Position numbers and translations under genes: made by a program. 7,418 bases of DNA from Dehalococcoidia bacterium (GTDB lineage: Bacteria > Chloroflexota > Dehalococcoidia > GIF9 > AB-539-J10). Where the stretch lies: NCBI GenBank assembly GCA_003562555.1, contig PWUO01000006.1, positions 1-7,418 of the forward strand, read 5' to 3'. Below are positions 5,154 through 7,418 of this stretch, one piece after another (positions within the stretch are counted from its first letter, which is position 1; each line of letters begins with the position of its first letter). The notes under the pieces were generated by a model. That model saw nothing but the letters and a program-made list of their open reading frames with translations. It did no database searches and had not been told where the DNA came from.

Positions 5154-6176
5154 ATGACGAATACGTATGATGGCGCACCTTCGGATAACGGCGTTCCGTC
5201 GTACCTCCGGCTCTATGAGACGGGAGAGCTGGAGCGGCGAATGAGCGTGCTTGTGGACCGTCTGGTGCAATGTGATATCTGTCCGCGGCGATGTGTTGTC
5301 GACCGTACGAAAGGCGAACTTGGTTACTGCCGGTCGCCACACCGCGTCCTCATCGCCTCGGCGTGCGCGCATCGCGGAGAGGAGCCGGTCATATCGGGGC
5401 GGCGTGGCAGCGGCACCGTCTTTTTCGCCAACTGCAATCTGCGATGCATTTACTGCCAGAACTACGAGATCAGCCAGCGTCCGGACCTGTTCGCCGGGCA
5501 GCCGGGGGGAGTCGGGGAACTCGCAAACGTGATGCTGCACCTGCAGGATGACCTGCGTTGCCACAACATTAACCTGGTGTCACCTTCCCACTTCGTGCCG
5601 CAGATACTGGAGGCGCTGTGCCTTGCCGTACCCAGAGGACTTCGCCTGCCATTGGTCTACAACACGAACGCGTACGACTCCGTGGAGACGCTGAAACTAC
5701 TGGACGGGATTGTTGACGTGTATCTGCCAGACATCAAATACTCATCCAATAAGGTGGCATCCCGGCTGTCCGGTGCGTCCGACTACGTTCAGGTGTCGCG
5801 CGACGCCATTCGCGAGATGCACCGGCAGGTCGAATCCCGCCTCGTAGTGGACGATGAAGGAGCCGTCAGGCGCGGCCTTATCCTGCGGCACCTCGTGCTG
5901 CCGGGAGGACTGGCGGGCAGCGAGGAATCGCTGCGCTGGCTGGCTTCCGAGGTATCCAACCAGGTGACGATCGGGGTCATGTCACAGTACTACCCGGTTC
6001 ACCGTGCAGGTGAAATCTCGTTGCTGGGGCGCCGCGTGACCCGCCAGGAGTACATAGCGGCAATTAGGGTAGCTCACGACCTTGGCTTTGAACACCTCTG
6101 GGCGCAGGAGCCTGGCGCGGCGGCACACTACCGCCCCAACTTCTCTCGAGACGGTCACCCGTTCGAGCGGGAGTGA
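5154..6176 (+). CDS. pflX: PflX-type (COG1313) radical SAM protein
   Basis: This 340-residue protein is a radical SAM enzyme of the PflA/PflX group. An N-terminal cysteine cluster, CDICPRRC plus GYC (Cys40, 43, 47, 59), may bind a second metal centre. The SAM [4Fe-4S] motif follows as FANCNLRCIYCQN (91-103), with Cys94, Cys98 and Cys101. Further family segments are CHNINLVSPSHFVPQILEAL (136-155), PLVYNTNAYDS (166-176), VDVYLPDIKY (187-196), and RHLVLPGGLAGSEE (245-258). It resembles pyruvate-formate-lyase activases but lacks a glycyl-radical partner here; the family is largely uncharacterised, so no substrate is assigned. ATG 5154 is preferred over the adjoining in-frame GTG at 5151; the ribosome site is weak (GAGA). 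Length is normal for the family. It is divergent from the VLRF1-like gene across 204 nt and 87 nt before the ATPase gene. Confidence 0.88.
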   Translation: MTNTYDGAPSDNGVPSYLRLYETGELERRMSVLVDRLVQCDICPRRCVVDRTKGELGYCRSPHRVLIASACAHRGEEPVISGRRGSGTVFFANCNLRCIYCQNYEISQRPDLFAGQPGGVGELANVMLHLQDDLRCHNINLVSPSHFVPQILEALCLAVPRGLRLPLVYNTNAYDSVETLKLLDGIVDVYLPDIKYSSNKVASRLSGASDYVQVSRDAIREMHRQVESRLVVDDEGAVRRGLILRHLVLPGGLAGSEESLRWLASEVSNQVTIGVMSQYYPVHRAGEISLLGRRVTRQEYIAAIRVAHDLGFEHLWAQEPGAAAHYRPNFSRDGHPFERE

Positions 6177-6200
6177 AGGGAAGTCACGCTGGCGGTGCGT

Positions 6201-6228
6201 TTGACAACGTATCCGGCTGTGGCATACT
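6201..6228 (+). promoter_or_regulatory. Promoter of the AAA_25-like ATPase gene
   Basis: A perfect -35 TTGACA (6201-6206) is followed after 16 bp by CATACT (6223-6228), 4 of 6 to -10, preceded by TG-G as in an extended -10. The start would be near 6235, about 29 nt before the ATG. This suggests the ATPase is transcribed independently of the radical SAM gene. Confidence 0.6.
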
Positions 6229-6263
6229 TGAGGTGAGTTCAGCATGCAGTGAGGGGGTGTTCT

Positions 6264-7064
6264 ATGACACGATGGCTTGTGCATGGTCTCATTCCTGCTG
6301 GCAGCTCGATGGTCCTTATGGGCGAACTCCATTCCGGCAAGGCGTGGCTGGCCGAGCAGCTTGCAGTGAGCGTTGCCAGCGGACACGACTTCCTGGATAC
6401 CTTCCGGGTTGATCAGCAGCATGTCATCCTCATTGACGAGGATTCCGGTACTGCCAGTTTCAAGCGGCGCTTCTCGCGTCTGGCACGAGGACTGAACGTC
6501 GACCCGGACAAGGCGTCCATTGAGTGCTACTCGCGGTGCAATTTCCTGTTGTACGACGATGAAAGGCGGGAGTGGCTGCGAAACCTCATCAAGCAGCAGC
6601 GCGGCACACCGCTGGTCATCATCGACAACCTCGAGCGCATCATGGGCGGCCATGAGTTCGATGCCGAAAAGAGTACGACGCCGCTGGCTGAGTTCTGTCA
6701 CGAGCTGCGCGATGCAGGGGCAACGCTGGTCGTGGTGCATCAGACGGGTGCACGGCGGCAGTCGCGGGTGGAGGACTGGGACGTTCGCAAGGAGGCCCAG
6801 GGGTTCACCGTGATCATTGAGTGTTTCGATCTCGGTCTGGCCCTGTTCCGTACGCCGACCGCGAACACGCAGTTTGTGCTGAAACCCATTGTGCGTGAAT
6901 CGCCGGTCAGCGTTTCCCGTCCGTTCACGGTGGCGCTCCAGGAGGATGCTGACCTCACGTGGGCACGACTCTCGGTGGTTGACGAACTGCCTGAACTCAA
7001 AGGGAAGCGCAGTCGGGACATGCTGCCACAGGTCGTCGAAGGAGGGGCTTCGCAAGGCCGGTGA
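6264..7064 (+). CDS. RepA/AAA_25-like RecA-fold ATPase with atypical Walker A
   Basis: This 266-residue protein has the RecA-like core of the AAA_25/RepA family. MTRWLVHGLIPAGSSMVLMG leads into the P-loop GELHSGKAW (20-28), in which Lys26 is kept but the usual Ser/Thr after it is Ala27. The next strand VILIDEDSG (54-62) and helix ASFKRRFSRLARGL (64-77) match the family's acidic strand and arginine-rich helix. Walker B is PLVIIDNLERI (116-126) with Asp121, followed by TLVVVHQTG (154-162), a sensor-like strand with His159 and Gln160. The C-terminal 50 residues are not recognised. Relatives include plasmid RepA helicase-like proteins and stand-alone ATPases near primases or recombination genes; none lies here. 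The ATG at 6264 is fixed by GAGGGGG (6251-6257) 6 nt upstream. Loss of the P-loop hydroxyl could weaken Mg-ATP binding. No terminator follows the stop. Function unknown. Confidence 0.78.
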   Translation: MTRWLVHGLIPAGSSMVLMGELHSGKAWLAEQLAVSVASGHDFLDTFRVDQQHVILIDEDSGTASFKRRFSRLARGLNVDPDKASIECYSRCNFLLYDDERREWLRNLIKQQRGTPLVIIDNLERIMGGHEFDAEKSTTPLAEFCHELRDAGATLVVVHQTGARRQSRVEDWDVRKEAQGFTVIIECFDLGLALFRTPTANTQFVLKPIVRESPVSVSRPFTVALQEDADLTWARLSVVDELPELKGKRSRDMLPQVVEGGASQGR

Positions 7065-7165
7065 ACGACCGTTGCTGAGTGGCAATAAGGCATCCCATTG
7101 CGTAGTTCATAGTGCTGTTCTTGGCACCCGTGACATATGGGGTGTCTTGATCTCGTTGAAGCCGT

Positions 7166-7207
7166 GGCGCTGATTCGGCGACAGTAACATCAGCGCCCGC
7201 GCTGATG
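7166..7207 (+). repeat. Two mutually exclusive hairpins sharing one arm
   Basis: ATCAGCGC (7189-7196) is complementary to GCGCTGAT both upstream (7167-7174) and downstream (7199-7206). Upstream pairing gives 9 bp, GGCGCTGAT/ATCAGCGCC, with a 14-nt loop. Downstream pairing gives 9 bp, CATCAGCGC/GCGCTGATG (7188-7196 and 7199-7207), nominally with a 2-nt centre, so about 8 bp in RNA. No U-run follows either. A switch-like leader or tandem protein-binding half-sites would explain it. Confidence 0.5.
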
Positions 7208-7249
7208 AGAGACGCGGCAGCGCTTTCACAATGCGATAGGAGGGGTGCT

Positions 7250-7303
7250 ATGATGCTGCCCTCAACGTGTTCGTATCGGCGTGTGGTATCGTGTCCATTT
7301 TGA
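7250..7303 (+). CDS. Possible 17-residue leader peptide or microprotein
   Basis: A strong ribosome site GGAGGGG (7239-7245) precedes ATG at 7250 by 4 nt and an in-frame second ATG at 7253 by 7 nt. The frame encodes MMLPSTCSYRRVVSCPF and stops at TGA 7301-7303. The ribosome-site-to-ATG stretch resembles that of the ATPase gene (GGGGTG...CTATGA in both). Two Cys and an Arg pair do not form a clear attenuator run. No clear promoter was found before it. It sits after the alternative hairpins. Existence as a translated peptide is uncertain. Confidence 0.3.
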   Translation: MMLPSTCSYRRVVSCPF

Positions 7304-7315
7304 CGAATCCGTCGC

Positions 7316-7344
7316 TGGACTGATGGGGTATCCTGCCAGATACT
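7316..7344 (+). promoter_or_regulatory. Possible promoter driving rightward transcription out of the window
   Basis: TGGACT (7316-7321) and GATACT (7339-7344) are 17 bp apart, each 4 of 6 to consensus. Predicted start is about 7351, which is the A of an ATG. A GTATC-ctgcca-GATAC inverted repeat (7328-7343) covers the -10 side. Confidence 0.3.
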
Positions 7345-7350
7345 TGGCCC

Positions 7351-7407
7351 ATGTCGCATATGGCGGAGGTTGCAGTGTGCCTTACCGGACACTGTAGCGC
7401 CCGGTAA
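7351..7407 (+). CDS. Possible leaderless 18-residue ORF overlapping interlocked hairpins
   Basis: ATG at 7351 coincides with the predicted transcription start and opens the frame MSHMAEVAVCLTGHCSAR ending at TAA 7405-7407. An in-frame ATG (7360) and a GTG at 7375 are further candidates; GGAGG (7365-7369) precedes that GTG by 5 nt. Ribosome movement through the frame would cover the hairpin arms at 7373-7410, as expected for a regulatory leader peptide. It is too short for coding statistics, so this is tentative. Confidence 0.22.
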   Translation: MSHMAEVAVCLTGHCSAR

Positions 7408-7418
7408 GGCCGGGGCGC
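7373..7418 (+). repeat. Three interlocked inverted repeats at the right edge
   Basis: CAGTGT/ACACTG (7373-7378 and 7389-7394) encloses exactly the 10-nt loop GCCTTACCGG (7379-7388). That loop is perfectly complementary to CCGGTAAGGC (7401-7410). A third repeat, GCGCCC/GGGCGC (7397-7402 and 7413-7418), overlaps the last. The first and second pairings could form a pseudoknot or alternate; the second and third exclude each other over 7401-7402. This is the pattern of an antiterminator/terminator switch, but whether a U-run follows lies outside the window. Confidence 0.6.

Larger units (their letters stand above)
7065..7418. other. 354-nt stretch without a conventional gene, rich in inverted repeats
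   Basis: No frame on either strand gives a protein-like product of useful length. The longest open frame is on the minus strand from 7392, running back into the ATPase gene; it lacks a ribosome site and resembles no family. There is no recognisable tRNA. The first 100 nt hold only a weak GCAAT/ATTGC hairpin (7082-7101) and no terminator. The remainder holds alternative hairpins, two very short ORFs and one promoter-like pair, listed separately. Confidence 0.6.

Noticed and set aside
5982..7085. A 367-codon open frame on the minus strand opposite the ATPase gene and the radical SAM 3' end
   Set aside because: The plus-strand reading contains the P-loop, Walker B and radical SAM segments with proper ribosome sites. 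The antisense product is Arg/His/Cys-rich, has no recognisable motif and no ribosome site.
7121..7139. TGGCAC in CTTGGCACCCGTGACATAT resembling a sigma54 -24 element
   Set aside because: No TTGC -12 element follows at the required distance.
7065..7150. Search for a terminator after the ATPase gene
   Set aside because: Only a 5-bp GCAAT/ATTGC hairpin with a 10-nt loop and no U-run was found; not enough to call.
7373..7418. Reading the right-edge repeats as an integron attC site or insertion-sequence end
   Set aside because: No conserved core sites of the GTTRRRY/RYYYAAC type, no transposase or integrase, and no target duplication visible.

Overview
The window looks like chromosomal DNA of a moderately GC-rich bacterium. 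The best guess is Chloroflexota or a related lineage. This rests on a VLRF1-type release-factor protein of the 'Actinobacteria/Chloroflexi' class and a DUF5679-like zinc ribbon, both recalled from family knowledge rather than searched. The radical SAM protein belongs to a family common in anaerobes. I see no tRNA, rRNA, CRISPR array, transposase or insertion-sequence ends.

Layout. (1) 1-2535, minus strand: a two-gene nucleotide-sugar operon, read right to left. A UDP-N-acetylhexosamine 6-dehydrogenase (WbpA-like) is followed after 10 nt by a fusion of a Gfo/Idh/MocA dehydrogenase (WbpB/WlbA-like) and a hexapeptide-repeat acetyltransferase (WbpD/WlbB-like). The fusion runs off the left edge. 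Together these cover three of the four steps from UDP-GlcNAc to a UDP-2,3-diacetamido-uronic acid; the aminotransferase is missing and may lie just beyond position 1. (2) 2713-4160, plus strand, divergent from (1): a small HxGH nucleotidyltransferase, a membrane-anchored transglutaminase-like protein, a 47-residue four-cysteine zinc ribbon, and a clear intrinsic terminator. (3) 4200-4949, minus strand, convergent with (2): an eRF1-fold VLRF1-like protein with a GGSSQ loop, predicted to release peptides from peptidyl-tRNA in ribosome-associated quality control. (4) 5154-7064, plus strand, divergent from (3): a PflX-type (COG1313) radical SAM protein, then a RepA/AAA_25-like ATPase with its own promoter and an unusual Walker A motif. 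(5) 7065-7418: no conventional gene, but two sets of mutually exclusive inverted repeats and two very short ORFs with plausible translation signals, suggestive of a regulatory leader or small RNA whose target lies beyond the right edge.

Several intergenic regions carry recognisable -35/-10 elements with a short inverted repeat within or next to them (2580-2593, 3167-3187, 3891-3900, 4966-4991, 5100-5110). The genes appear to be separately controlled, apart from the tightly spaced sugar operon. The most interesting protein is the VLRF1-like one; the most interesting unexplained DNA is the structured right end.
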